From positions 1 through 23,699 of the forward strand of contig PWWM01000125.1 in NCBI GenBank assembly GCA_003561495.1: a stretch of DNA of 23,699 nt. Reading direction: 5' to 3'. This document shows, in pieces, positions 7,888 to 16,531 of the stretch. This DNA comes from Gammaproteobacteria bacterium. GTDB lineage: Bacteria; Pseudomonadota; Gammaproteobacteria; Xanthomonadales; Wenzhouxiangellaceae. The position numbers were made by a program, and so were the translations under genes. Position 1 is the first letter of the stretch. Each line of letters opens with the position of its first letter. The notes below the pieces were generated by a model, which did no database searches, was not told where the DNA came from, and saw only the letters and a program-made list of their open reading frames with translations.

Positions 7888-8213
7888 CGCTCTACCCAGG
7901 CATTGCACCAGCCATCGTGGGCCACTTTCTTGCCCGGGAAGATGCTGCAGCCCATCCAGTCGGCCTCCAGGTCACCCTGGGCCAATTGGCAATTGGCGCA
8001 GATCTGACCGGGTGCGTAACGTGGCCAGCGCTCAGGATCTACCTCATCATAATGGTGAACGTATCCCAGTGCCTTGGCTTGCGGACTCTCAGGGTCCAGG
8101 CGCTCATCGGCCAGTGCCATGCCATCGGACATGCGAGCCAGCGTCGGGAGCAGCAGGGCCAATGAACCGGCGCCGGCGAGTTTGAATAGATTGCGGCGAG
8201 TACACTTTTTCAT
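7878..8213 (-). CDS. hip: High-potential iron-sulfur protein (HiPIP), Tat-exported
   Basis: The 111-aa precursor carries a twin-arginine signal (TRRNLFK, residues 5-11) followed by a hydrophobic stretch. The mature domain has the four HiPIP cysteines at 72, 75, 89 and 103 (CANC, GCSIFPGKKV, GWCNAW), which bind a 4Fe-4S cluster. HiPIPs are soluble periplasmic electron carriers, feeding photosynthetic reaction centres in purple bacteria or terminal oxidases in respiring ones. I chose the ATG at 8211-8213 because AAGGA lies seven bases upstream; a start 21 bases further upstream would add residues before the Tat motif and has no such site. The gene is divergent from alkB and convergent with lptG. 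Confidence 0.93.
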   Translation of the reverse strand: MKKCTRRNLFKLAGAGSLALLLPTLARMSDGMALADERLDPESPQAKALGYVHHYDEVDPERWPRYAPGQICANCQLAQGDLEADWMGCSIFPGKKVAHDGWCNAWVERRG

Positions 8214-8229
8214 GGGCACATCCTTGATG

Positions 8230-8258
8230 TTCACTGTCGAGTTTGAGGCACCTATATT
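8230..8258 (+). promoter_or_regulatory. Candidate sigma70 promoter for alkB
   Basis: A -35-like TTCACT (8230-8235, four of six matches) and a -10 TATATT (8253-8258, five of six) are separated by 17 bases. They lie in the divergent gap between the HiPIP and alkB genes and predict a transcript start near 8265. Found by eye. Confidence 0.4.
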
Positions 8259-8303
8259 ATCAATCCGTGATGCAACCGAAGTGAAATTTTCGTGGCCAGG
8301 ATC

Positions 8304-8900
8304 ATGAAGTCAGAGCGGCTTGAACTCTCTCCCAAGGGACAACTGCTGTATTTCCCCGAGGCGTTTTCGCGCACGGACGCCGACCGTTTGTTTGCCAACC
8401 TGATCCATTCACTCGACTGGGCCGAACGAAGCATCATGCTGTTTGGTCGTGAGGTGATGCAGCCTCGATTGGTGGCCTTTTATGGCGATTTGGGCCTGGC
8501 CTATCGTTATTCCGGCACGACCCTCTTGGCGTCCGGTTGGCCCGATTCACTGCATGAGGTCCATCAGCGGTTGGTGGACCTGACTGGCGATGACTTCAAC
8601 AGTGTGCTATGCAATCTCTACCGCAGCGGTGCCGATTCCATGGGCTGGCACGCCGATAACGAACCTGAGCTTGGTCGGGAACCGGTTATCGCCTCGATCA
8701 GCCTGGGTGCAGGACGTCGCTTCGTTCTCAAGCGTCGCCGCGACGGCAAAAAGTACGAACTGGAGCCAGCTCACGGAAGCTTGCTGGTCATGAGTGGGCA
8801 GTTACAGAACCACTGGGTCCACCAGGTTCCCCGCACGCGCAAGCCCGTGGGGGCACGCATCAACCTGACTTTCAGGCGGATTGTGAATCATCACCGCTGA
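8304..8900 (+). CDS. alkB: AlkB-type 2-oxoglutarate/Fe(II) dioxygenase
   Basis: The 198-aa protein belongs to the AlkB dioxygenases, closest in style to the ALKBH2/3 group, which remove methyl groups from 1-methyladenine and 3-methylcytosine in DNA or RNA. Iron ligands are His116 and Asp118 (GWHADNEPELG) and His173 (VHQVP). The 2-oxoglutarate-binding arginines are in RINLTFR (185 and 191). An NLYRSGADSMGWH stretch matches the family. A GTG four codons upstream (8292) is an alternative start; neither has a strong ribosome site. The 3' end overlaps the convergent xseB gene by 29 bases. No ada operon is nearby. Confidence 0.88.
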   Translation: MKSERLELSPKGQLLYFPEAFSRTDADRLFANLIHSLDWAERSIMLFGREVMQPRLVAFYGDLGLAYRYSGTTLLASGWPDSLHEVHQRLVDLTGDDFNSVLCNLYRSGADSMGWHADNEPELGREPVIASISLGAGRRFVLKRRRDGKKYELEPAHGSLLVMSGQLQNHWVHQVPRTRKPVGARINLTFRRIVNHHR

Positions 8901-9126
8901 ATTCGACAGCGCTGTTTTCGTCTTCCGGCTGGGTGAGTAACTCAACGGACTGGCGCGCCCGGTCCAGCAATTGATGGCATTGCTTGCTCAAGGCCACGCC
9001 CTGTTCAAAATGCTCAAGTGAGTCGGCCAGGCTCAATTCGCCGGACTCGAGTTGCTCGACGATTTTTTCCAGTTGCTCAAGGGAGGCCTCGAAATCTGGC
9101 TGTTCAGAAGTTGACTTTTGGCTCAT
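8872..9126 (-). CDS. xseB: Exodeoxyribonuclease VII small subunit
   Basis: The 84-aa helical protein shows the XseB pattern: FEASLEQLEKIVEQLESGELSL, then ...SLEHFEQGVAL and a short acidic tail. Exonuclease VII (XseA with several XseB) degrades single-stranded DNA to oligonucleotides in the cytoplasm. The start ATG (9124-9126) overlaps the tilS stop (ATGA); an upstream in-frame reading from 9168 lies within tilS and is not used. In many gammaproteobacteria xseB precedes ispA and dxs; here it follows tilS and no isoprenoid gene is adjacent. The large subunit xseA is outside the window. Confidence 0.92.
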   Translation of the reverse strand: MSQKSTSEQPDFEASLEQLEKIVEQLESGELSLADSLEHFEQGVALSKQCHQLLDRARQSVELLTQPEDENSAVEFSGDDSQSA

Positions 9127-10466
9127 GGTCTTGATTCTACCCCAGGCTGATACAAATCCGTTTGCCATTCCAGCGTGCAGTCCAAACTCTTGAGCTGGCT
9201 GGAAAAATCTCGATCCAGCCAGCGATCGCCTACGGCGACCAGACGTTCATTCAACCACAGTCGTGGCCATCGATCGCGATGCCAGGGAGGAACCCCACTG
9301 CGCTGCATCAGTTTTCGCACCGCCACGGGGTGATCGTACCCCTCAATCCGGAGTTTTTCTCCACGCCGGCCCAGGCAGACCTTCAGTGCAAGCTCGTCGA
9401 CCGTGGGCGGAGGGACCATATGCAAGGTTCCCAGGTGTCCAGGCAAGACCAGCGGATCCCGTCCCGACCAGTGTTGTGACCAGTCGGCGACAATGTCATC
9501 GGCGTTTTCCAGCCACAGCCATTGACCATGGGCGCGCAACACCGACCGATCCCAGCGCATTTCGGGCTGACGATCTGTTGCGGCGTGATGCAACTGCTTG
9601 ATGAACTCTCCGAGGCGGGATGCCGGAGGCGCCACATGACCCGTTAGATGACACCACTGTCGCAGCAGTTCGCCAAAGCGGAAGTCATCCAGTCGTTCAA
9701 CGGCATCCCTTCGCAGCCGCCGTCCCGGTGCGGCAAACCGGCTGCAATCGGCCAGACTCACTTCGGATAGCACTCGACTGGCTCCATCGGCCAGTCGGCC
9801 GCTTTGGCGGATGCTGTCCACGGCACCTGGCCAACGAGCCAGTATCGCCGGCATGATTTCATGCGTGATGTAATTACGGTCCATGCCCGGGTCCTGGTTG
9901 GCCGGATCATCAAGCCACTCGAGGTCATGATGCTCAAGCCAGGCGCGGATCTCCTCGCGACGCCAGTCGAGCAGGGGACGAGCCAGCCAGCCGCGGGCAA
10001 AACGGCGCAACCTTGGAATTCCGGCCAGCCCGGCAGGGCCGGCGCCCCGAATCAGGCGCATGAGAACAGTCTCGGCCTGGTCATCGGCATGATGGGCAGT
10101 GACCAGCACATCGCCGTCTTCAGTGTGGTCGGCCAGGCATGCGTAACGCGCTTTGCGAGCGCCGGCTTCAATGCCGGATCGAGAATGGACCTGCACGGTT
10201 TCGATGCGGCAGGAAAGACCGAGTTCTGCGGATAATCGAGCAGCGGTTTCAGCCCGTTCCCGACTCTCGGGATCAAGGCCGTGGTCAACGTGAATGCACT
10301 CAATGGATCGCTTCAGGCCGGCCCTGGCGAGCAATGCCGCCAGGCAGACCGAATCCGGCCCGCCGCTGAATGCCACGATTATTCGCCCTTCGCCGGGAAG
10401 ATCACCCAACGCCGGAAAGCAGGCCGGCGAATCAGCTTCCGTACTATGCCCGCTCGAAGGCCCCAT
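9123..10466 (-). CDS. tilS: tRNA(Ile)-lysidine synthase
   Basis: The 447-aa enzyme converts C34 of the CAU-anticodon tRNA(Ile) to lysidine, so the tRNA reads AUA and is charged with isoleucine. The N-terminal PP-loop SGGPDS (residues 34-39) binds ATP; HVDHGL, TAHHADDQAET and the R-rich middle are typical of TilS, and a C-terminal substrate-recognition domain follows. Length is close to the E. coli enzyme (432). The start lies 23 bases inside the end of accA, and the stop overlaps the xseB start. The accA-tilS neighbourhood is common in gammaproteobacteria. Confidence 0.95.
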   Translation of the reverse strand: MGPSSGHSTEADSPACFPALGDLPGEGRIIVAFSGGPDSVCLAALLARAGLKRSIECIHVDHGLDPESRERAETAARLSAELGLSCRIETVQVHSRSGIEAGARKARYACLADHTEDGDVLVTAHHADDQAETVLMRLIRGAGPAGLAGIPRLRRFARGWLARPLLDWRREEIRAWLEHHDLEWLDDPANQDPGMDRNYITHEIMPAILARWPGAVDSIRQSGRLADGASRVLSEVSLADCSRFAAPGRRLRRDAVERLDDFRFGELLRQWCHLTGHVAPPASRLGEFIKQLHHAATDRQPEMRWDRSVLRAHGQWLWLENADDIVADWSQHWSGRDPLVLPGHLGTLHMVPPPTVDELALKVCLGRRGEKLRIEGYDHPVAVRKLMQRSGVPPWHRDRWPRLWLNERLVAVGDRWLDRDFSSQLKSLDCTLEWQTDLYQPGVESRP

Positions 10467-11403
10467 AGCTCATCAGACGCTGATAACGCTCATCGAGCAA
10501 GTCTTTGCGGGGTCGTTTGTCGAGATAAGCCAGTTGGGCAATCAAGGTTTCCTTGAGCTTGACTGCGACCTGCGCAGGTGAACGGTGCGCTCCGCCCAGG
10601 GGTTCACTGATGACCTTGTCCACCAGCCCAAGTTCGCGCAGACGTCGTGCCGTAAGCCCGAGGGCTTCTGCCGCGGTTTCGGCCTTGTCGGCATTCTTCC
10701 AGAGAATGGAGGCACAACCCTCGGGTGAAATGACCGAGTAGATGCTGTACTGCAACATGTTGGTGCGGTCGCCAACGCCAACGGCCAGAGCGCCGCCGGA
10801 GCCTCCTTCACCAATGACATTGCAGAGGATGGGCACCGGCAGCCGGGCCATGACGGCCAGGTTGCGGGCGATCGCTTCGGACTGGCCGCGCTCCTCGGCG
10901 CCCACGCCCGGATAAGCACCGGGGGTGTCGATGAAAGTGATGATCGGCAGTTTGAAGCGTCCGGCCATTTGCATCAGGCGCAAGGCCTTGCGATAGCCCT
11001 CGGGGCGTGGCATACCGAAATTCCGGTGGACTTTCTCTTTGGTGTCACGTCCTTTCTGGTGACCGATCACCACCACGCCCCGACCCTCCAGAGAGGCCAG
11101 TCCTGCGACGATGGCGTGGTCGTCACCATAGAGACGGTCGCCATGAAGTTCCTCGAAGCGATCGAAGATCATGGGGATGTAATCGAGCGTGTAGGGCCGT
11201 TGCGGGTGGCGGGCCAGTTGGGAAATCTGCCATTCGCTCAGGCCGGAAAAAATCGCCTTGGTTCGCTCGGCACACTTCTGCTCCAGGCGCTGGATTTCTT
11301 CTTCCAGGTTAAGGGAGTTGTCCGAACCCACATTGCGCAATTCGCGAATCTTGGCCTCGAGTTCGGCAATGGGTTGTTCGAAATCCAGGAAATTGGGATT
11401 CAT
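10444..11403 (-). CDS. accA: Acetyl-CoA carboxylase carboxyltransferase subunit alpha
   Basis: The 319-aa protein is the alpha subunit of the carboxyltransferase that makes malonyl-CoA from acetyl-CoA with AccD, the first committed step of fatty acid synthesis. It begins with the family-typical NFLDFEQPIAELEAKI and contains the crotonase-fold signatures HGDRLYGDD, GHQKGRDT, DTPGAYPG and GGSGGALA. The chosen ATG gives exactly the E. coli length; the reading frame runs 171 bases further upstream into gluQ and is not used. The gene starts 55 bases after gluQ and overlaps tilS. Confidence 0.97.
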   Translation of the reverse strand: MNPNFLDFEQPIAELEAKIRELRNVGSDNSLNLEEEIQRLEQKCAERTKAIFSGLSEWQISQLARHPQRPYTLDYIPMIFDRFEELHGDRLYGDDHAIVAGLASLEGRGVVVIGHQKGRDTKEKVHRNFGMPRPEGYRKALRLMQMAGRFKLPIITFIDTPGAYPGVGAEERGQSEAIARNLAVMARLPVPILCNVIGEGGSGGALAVGVGDRTNMLQYSIYSVISPEGCASILWKNADKAETAAEALGLTARRLRELGLVDKVISEPLGGAHRSPAQVAVKLKETLIAQLAYLDKRPRKDLLDERYQRLMSYGAFERA

Positions 11404-11458
11404 CATTCTGGCTGGATCGCTTTTCGATGCTGGTTTGTCGGGCAGTATAGCGGGACCA

Positions 11459-12391
11459 TCATTGCGGATGAACCCCGATGGCCACTTCATCGCGCGGCAC
11501 CTGCCTGATATCGAAGTTTTCAATGGCCCACTTCCAGGTCGCTTCCAGGCTGCGACAACCGTCGGGGGGTTCATGCTTCAATGCCCGCAAGGCAAGGCGC
11601 AAGGTGCTGGCCGGACGTCGGGCCTGGACGGGATCATCGGCATCCGACTTGCTCAGCTTGCGACCGTTTTCATCAACGATGATCGGCAGGTGGGCGTAGC
11701 CGGGCGGTCTTTCGCCCAGTGCTTGGTAGACGAGGATCTGGCGTCCAGTCGAATCGATCAAATCGGCGCCCCGGACCACCTCGTTGATGCCGCTGGCCGC
11801 GTCATCGACGACGACGGCAAGCTGGTAAGCCATCAGGCCATCAGCGCGGCGGACGACGAAGTCCCCGCTTTGGTGGGCCGGGTTCTGGCGGCATGGACCC
11901 TGGATGGCATCTTCGAATTCGACTGCTTGGTCATCGACCTTCAAGCGCACGCTGCGTGCTTGACGACCGGGCGGGATGCCGTTGCGACAGGTCCCGGGAT
12001 AAATGCCGGATTCCGGCAGGTCACGGCGCGAACAGCCACACTCGAAGGCCTGTCCCGTGCGCAGCAATTGTTCAAGCGCGGCCTGATGCAGCCTGGCAGA
12101 CCGGCTCTGGTAGATCACGGGCTCATCGGCAATCATGCCGAAACGGCGCAAGGTTTCGAGCTGATCGGCAGCCGCGCCGGCCACCTCGCGGGGCGGGTCG
12201 ATATCCTCGATGCGAACCAGCCATTGGCCGCCCAGCGAGCGAGCACGCAGGTAACTGCCAACCGCCGCGACCAGGGAGCCGAAGTGCAATGGCCCGGTCG
12301 GCGACGGCGCAAATCGACCCCGGTGATCCGGCGGGGTTCCGAGTCGGCTTGTTCGCACTGCGCTCTTGTATTTGCTCGGTTCAGAAGCCAT
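11459..12391 (-). CDS. gluQ: Glutamyl-Q tRNA(Asp) synthetase
   Basis: The 310-aa enzyme is a truncated paralogue of glutamyl-tRNA synthetase that attaches glutamate to queuosine in the anticodon of tRNA(Asp). The HIGH-like signature is FAPSPTGPLHFGSL and the KMSKS-like signature is KLSKS (245-249). The zinc site Cys118/Cys120/Tyr131/Cys135 matches the CxC...Y...C spacing of the family. It lacks the anticodon-binding domain of GltX, as expected. I prefer the ATG at 12389-12391 over a TTG 18 bases upstream. It lies divergent to htpX with only 40 bases between, and upstream of accA on the same strand. The usual partner dksA is not in the window. Confidence 0.94.
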   Translation of the reverse strand: MASEPSKYKSAVRTSRLGTPPDHRGRFAPSPTGPLHFGSLVAAVGSYLRARSLGGQWLVRIEDIDPPREVAGAAADQLETLRRFGMIADEPVIYQSRSARLHQAALEQLLRTGQAFECGCSRRDLPESGIYPGTCRNGIPPGRQARSVRLKVDDQAVEFEDAIQGPCRQNPAHQSGDFVVRRADGLMAYQLAVVVDDAASGINEVVRGADLIDSTGRQILVYQALGERPPGYAHLPIIVDENGRKLSKSDADDPVQARRPASTLRLALRALKHEPPDGCRSLEATWKWAIENFDIRQVPRDEVAIGVHPQ

Positions 12392-12431
12392 TTGAGCTTT
12401 CAGGATCAACGGTTAGAAAGAGATTGAATCG

Positions 12432-13307
12432 ATGCGAAGGATAGCGCTTTTTCTCGGAACCAACCTGGCCGTTCTGGTCGTGCTGGGTATTGTCATGACC
12501 TTGCTCGAGCCCTGGCTGATCGCCCAGGGCTACAACGTCAATACGGTCTGGATCCTGGCCATTGCGCTGGTGTTCGGCATGGGCGGCGCCATCGTGTCTT
12601 TGCTGCTGTCCAAGCGCATGGCCTTGATGAGTACCCGGGCGCGGGTGATCACCCGGCCGACCAGCCAGACTGAGCGCTGGCTGGTGGAGACGGTCGCCCG
12701 CCAGGCCAAGGAGGCGGGTATCGGCATGCCGGACGTGGCCATTTACGACGCGCCCGAGCCCAATGCCTTTGCAACCGGCGCCTCCCGCGATAACGCTTTG
12801 GTTGCGGTTAGCACCGGACTTCTACGAGCCATGCGACCCAATGAAGTCGAGGCAGTGCTGGGACATGAAGTCAGCCATGTCGCCAACGGTGACATGATCA
12901 CCCTGACCCTGATCCAGGGCGTGCTCAATACCTTTGTGCTGATCCTGTCGCGGGTGTTGGGCCAGATCATCGATCGGGTGGTGTTTCGCAGTGACCGGGC
13001 CTACGGGCCGGGTTATTTTCTGTCGGTGATTGTGTTGCAGATTGTGCTGGGCATTCTGGCCAGTATGATCGTCATGGCGTTCTCACGCTGGCGTGAATTT
13101 CGAGCCGATGCCGGCGGCGCCCAACTGGCCGGACGTGACAACATGATCAGCGCGCTGCGCCGGCTTAAGCAGTCGCAGATGCCAAGCCAGTTGCCGGAGT
13201 CAGTCGAGGCATTCGGCATCCGCGGACGCGTGGGCGAGGGCATCAAGCGGCTGATGATGAGCCACCCGCCGCTGGATGAGCGCATCCGGGCATTGGGAAA
13301 TCTCTGA
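12432..13307 (+). CDS. htpX: Membrane zinc protease HtpX
   Basis: The 291-aa inner-membrane metalloprotease helps degrade misfolded membrane proteins, overlapping FtsH. Two N-terminal membrane segments (about 5-25 and 36-58) precede the zinc site HEVSH (145-149). Two more hydrophobic segments lie near 155-177 and 194-217, followed by the third ligand Glu222 in REFRADAGG. Length matches E. coli (293). I could not find a convincing sigma32 promoter in the 40-base gap or in the adjoining gluQ start. Confidence 0.96.
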   Translation: MRRIALFLGTNLAVLVVLGIVMTLLEPWLIAQGYNVNTVWILAIALVFGMGGAIVSLLLSKRMALMSTRARVITRPTSQTERWLVETVARQAKEAGIGMPDVAIYDAPEPNAFATGASRDNALVAVSTGLLRAMRPNEVEAVLGHEVSHVANGDMITLTLIQGVLNTFVLILSRVLGQIIDRVVFRSDRAYGPGYFLSVIVLQIVLGILASMIVMAFSRWREFRADAGGAQLAGRDNMISALRRLKQSQMPSQLPESVEAFGIRGRVGEGIKRLMMSHPPLDERIRALGNL

Positions 13308-13328
13308 ACCAGAATCCACCGGACTCGC

Positions 13329-15389
13329 CTAGAGCGAGGCTTCCTCGCGAACGAAATCACCCTGGACCAGGGTGATACCCAGCTGCCAAAGGGTCGCCAG
13401 GTCACCGGTGTTTTCCACTTTGGGAGCGATCACCTGTACCTGGTTTTCCGCCGCGCTGCCGACCAGGTTGGCCAGTTTCTGGCGGAGATTGTCGTCACCG
13501 CTGAGGTTCTGGATCATCTCCGGAGCCATGCGCAGGTAGTCGAGTTCCAGATGCGCAAGCAGGGGATCGACGTTCGATTCCGGGCCGACATCACACAGGG
13601 CGAAACGGGTGCCCATGGGCTTGAAGGTCTCGATGAAGGCCTGGGCCTGGCGCAGTTTTTCGCGGATCTCGGGTTCACGAATGCCCCAGATCAGGTGCTC
13701 GGAATCCAGTGCACTTTGCTTGAGCATGTTCATCAGCTTGTGCACCGCGGCCTGGTCCCTGATCGTGTCGAGGCATAGCGGTACCATCCAGAGCTGGTTG
13801 TTGGCGCCTTCCTTGTCCGCCAGCGCCGCCATCAGGCGCTGAATCATGTCCTGATCCAGACGCGTGGCCATGTCCACCCTGGAGGCTGCGGGAAGGTACA
13901 CGTTCGGCATCAACACCTCGTCGCTGTCTTCAATGCGCAGCCGCGTCTCGACCTCGTTGATCAGGAAGGAATCATCATCCATGCTGGTGATCTGCGAAGT
14001 GACCAGGCGAAATTCGTCATTGTCCAGGGCATGGTGGAGGCGTTCTGACCAGGCGGCATCATCCTCGTCGGCATCGGCCGATACCCTCGGACGATAGCGA
14101 ACGTAGGCATTGCCACCGGCATTCAGGGCTTCAGAGAGGGCGGAGTCCGCCTGGGCCAGGAGGGTTGCGGGATCAGGAGGTTCACTGCCGGCGATGGCCA
14201 GGCCAACACTGGCCGATACCGTCAGACTGGTATCCCGAACATCGATCAGTTTGTCCGAGCATTGATCGACAATTCTGGCCGCCAGTGTCTCGGCCTGCTC
14301 GCGATTGTCGAAATCAACCAGGACACCGAATGTGTGGTCGCTCAAGCGTGCCATCGTGGACTCATCATCCAGGGCCGATTTGAACAGATCGGCGGCTTCA
14401 CGAATCAGGGCATCGGTTGCGCTCAATCCAAGCTTGGATTGCAGCGCATCGAACTTGTCCAGGCTGAACAGCAGGATGGACAGTCCGCTGGTGTCGGTGC
14501 GTATGTCTATTTCGTCGGTCAGGCGCTCAATGAAAGCGCCGCGATTGAGCAGTCCGGTGAGAATGTCGCGCGTCTTGAGCATTTCCAGCTCTTCGGCCAG
14601 AGCCGGATCGGCATGCTGGACTTCCTCGCGGACCAGCATCTGGGCACAGTACTCGCCACCATAGCGTGCCGGGGAGAAATCGACTCTGGCGTCGAACTCT
14701 CCGCCACTTTGGGTGTGAGCGGTCAGCGACATGGCTTCCTCGGGGATTTCATCCCGGGACAAGGCCTTGAGGATTTTCTTCAAGTCCACTTGCTTGTCTG
14801 ATGAAGACAAGAGATCGAGCATGGAGAGACCTTCGAGGTCTTCAAAGCTGTCGTATTCGAACATCTCCAGGTAGGCACGGTTGGCGTAAATGTGCAGGCC
14901 TTCGTGAAGGTAGGCAATGGCCTCGCTGGAGCTTTCAAGAAGCAGGGTGTAACGGTCTTCGATTTCTTCCATGCGTCGCACGGCGACCCGGGCATCCCGT
15001 CGGGCACGCATGGAGTCGACCAGGAAAAGCGCGATACGCTTGAGCTGCCGGGGGTTGGAGGCGTAGACGAAACCTTCGACGCCACAGGACGCCGCAGCAA
15101 GGGCCGAACGGCTGTCATCGTTCTTGATGATGGCCATGACCGGCACCGCGTGATTCTGCTCGCGTGCCATTCTGCAAACCGTATCGAGCAGCCCCAGATC
15201 ATTGACATCGACCTGGATGACGACCATGTCAACAGCGTCGGTTTCGAACGTGCGGCTGACGGCATTGCCCGTGTCTGCAAAAAGTGTTCGGACCCCGGCA
15301 TCCTTGCCCAGTAGCTGTTGCAATTCGCGCGGCGCGCCGGGGTCGTCGGTGACAACCAGAATTTTGATTTCAGTGGTTGAGCTGGCCAT
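13329..15389 (-). CDS. fimX: FimX-like REC-PAS-GGDEF-EAL protein with degenerate catalytic sites
   Basis: The 686-aa cytoplasmic protein has four domains: a CheY-like receiver (about 8-125), PAS (about 145-255), GGDEF-like (about 275-435) and EAL-like (about 455-686). By eye, the receiver has Gln59 where the phosphorylated Asp is expected. The GGDEF site reads SDHTF (350-354), so diguanylate cyclase activity is unlikely. The EAL site reads EVETRLR (479-485), so phosphodiesterase activity is also doubtful, although the EAL-type end VIAPKVENTGDL and QGDFVR is kept. Length and architecture match FimX of Pseudomonas and Xanthomonas, a c-di-GMP receptor that promotes type IV pilus assembly. The ATG at 15387-15389 has AGAGGA just upstream; a TTG start 36 bases further upstream is possible. 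It follows epmB after 54 bases. Confidence 0.7.
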   Translation of the reverse strand: MASSTTEIKILVVTDDPGAPRELQQLLGKDAGVRTLFADTGNAVSRTFETDAVDMVVIQVDVNDLGLLDTVCRMAREQNHAVPVMAIIKNDDSRSALAAASCGVEGFVYASNPRQLKRIALFLVDSMRARRDARVAVRRMEEIEDRYTLLLESSSEAIAYLHEGLHIYANRAYLEMFEYDSFEDLEGLSMLDLLSSSDKQVDLKKILKALSRDEIPEEAMSLTAHTQSGGEFDARVDFSPARYGGEYCAQMLVREEVQHADPALAEELEMLKTRDILTGLLNRGAFIERLTDEIDIRTDTSGLSILLFSLDKFDALQSKLGLSATDALIREAADLFKSALDDESTMARLSDHTFGVLVDFDNREQAETLAARIVDQCSDKLIDVRDTSLTVSASVGLAIAGSEPPDPATLLAQADSALSEALNAGGNAYVRYRPRVSADADEDDAAWSERLHHALDNDEFRLVTSQITSMDDDSFLINEVETRLRIEDSDEVLMPNVYLPAASRVDMATRLDQDMIQRLMAALADKEGANNQLWMVPLCLDTIRDQAAVHKLMNMLKQSALDSEHLIWGIREPEIREKLRQAQAFIETFKPMGTRFALCDVGPESNVDPLLAHLELDYLRMAPEMIQNLSGDDNLRQKLANLVGSAAENQVQVIAPKVENTGDLATLWQLGITLVQGDFVREEASL

Positions 15390-15443
15390 GGATCCTCTTT
15401 TCGATACCTTGAAGTGATTGTTCAATGGACACGGTTGGACCGG

Positions 15444-16478
15444 TCAAAGCACCGGCAGCTTGTACGGTGCCCCCACTTGTTCGCGCACCAGGCGCGGCAC
15501 CAGGTATCCGGACAGTTGCACGCGCAGAGTCTCGTGCAGTGCCAGAGCATGCTGACGATCGCAGTCGAATCGAGCTGTCCCCCGAACGCGATCGAGCATA
15601 TGCAAATAATAAGGTATCACGTATGCGGAAAAACTGCGCTCCATCAAATCCGTCAGGGCTTTCGGGGTGTCATTGATGCCGGCTAGCAGCACGGCCTGAT
15701 TGAACAGGCAGGCGCCGCTGTCTCGCAGTCTTGCCATGGCCTGGTCGACCTCGGTGTCGAATTCGCGGGCATGATTGGCATGAATGACGATGGCCACCGG
15801 CCAGGGCAGGGTGGAGATCCATCGGCATAGCCGTTCATTGACGCGCGTCGGCAAGACGACCGGTAAGCGGGAATGCAAGCGCAGCCTTCGAATATGACCG
15901 ATCTCGGCCAGCTGGTCCGTGAGCTGACCAAGGCGCTCGCTGGACAGCATCAATGGATCTCCCCCGGAAAGTATGACTTCGTGTATCTCGGGTCGCGAGC
16001 GAATGTAGTCGATGGCCGCTTGCCACCGGTCCGGTCCGGCATGTTCGGCTGCGTAGGGGAATTCCTGGCGAAAGCAGTATCGGCAATGCACCGCGCAGGC
16101 TCCGGTGCTGATCAGCAAGACTCGCCCGGCATACTTGTGCAGCAAGCCGCGGGCCTGACGGCTTGCATGATCGCCCACCGGGTCTGATACAAACCCGGCT
16201 GTGTCTTCATGTTCGCTTGTCTCCGGCAGCACCTGCAACAGCAGGGGATCCTGTCGGTTTCCAGGTTGCATGCGCCGGGCAAACTCGCGTGGCACCAGCA
16301 TGGGGAAACGGGGTGCCGGTTCGGCTTTCGAATCGGTGCTTTCCAGACCGAGAAAATCGAACAGTTCGCCAGGCCGGCGAAAAGCCCGGCGAAGAGCTTC
16401 ACGCCAGGGAGTCGTCTTGGGCTCTAGAGTGCTTCGCGATACAATAGGGGATTGTGTTCGAGTATCGAATTGTCTCAT
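15444..16478 (-). CDS. epmB: EF-P (R)-beta-lysine pathway aminomutase EpmB
   Basis: The 344-aa radical SAM enzyme has the cluster motif CAVHCRYC with Cys128, Cys132 and Cys135, followed by FRQEFPY, and the LSGGDPLML and PYYLHMLDRV motifs of the lysine 2,3-aminomutase family. EpmB converts (S)-alpha-lysine to (R)-beta-lysine, which EpmA attaches to Lys34 of elongation factor P. It is short like EpmB rather than a catabolic KamA, and it is divergent from efp with 53 bases between, the same arrangement as in E. coli, which supports the assignment. EpmA is not in the window. Confidence 0.94.
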   Translation of the reverse strand: MRQFDTRTQSPIVSRSTLEPKTTPWREALRRAFRRPGELFDFLGLESTDSKAEPAPRFPMLVPREFARRMQPGNRQDPLLLQVLPETSEHEDTAGFVSDPVGDHASRQARGLLHKYAGRVLLISTGACAVHCRYCFRQEFPYAAEHAGPDRWQAAIDYIRSRPEIHEVILSGGDPLMLSSERLGQLTDQLAEIGHIRRLRLHSRLPVVLPTRVNERLCRWISTLPWPVAIVIHANHAREFDTEVDQAMARLRDSGACLFNQAVLLAGINDTPKALTDLMERSFSAYVIPYYLHMLDRVRGTARFDCDRQHALALHETLRVQLSGYLVPRLVREQVGAPYKLPVL

Positions 16479-16531
16479 CGCCCGAACGGTTCCAATGGCT
16501 GACCAGGGCGATATTGTAAATCGGAGAAATC

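Noticed and set aside
13334..13348. Perfect six-base hairpin with three-base loop as a terminator between htpX and the FimX-like gene
   Set aside because: It lies inside the last codons of the FimX-like gene and has no T-tract on either side.
16479..16531. Promoters in the epmB-efp divergent gap
   Set aside because: Only weak hexamer matches are present, with spacing or position too poor to report.
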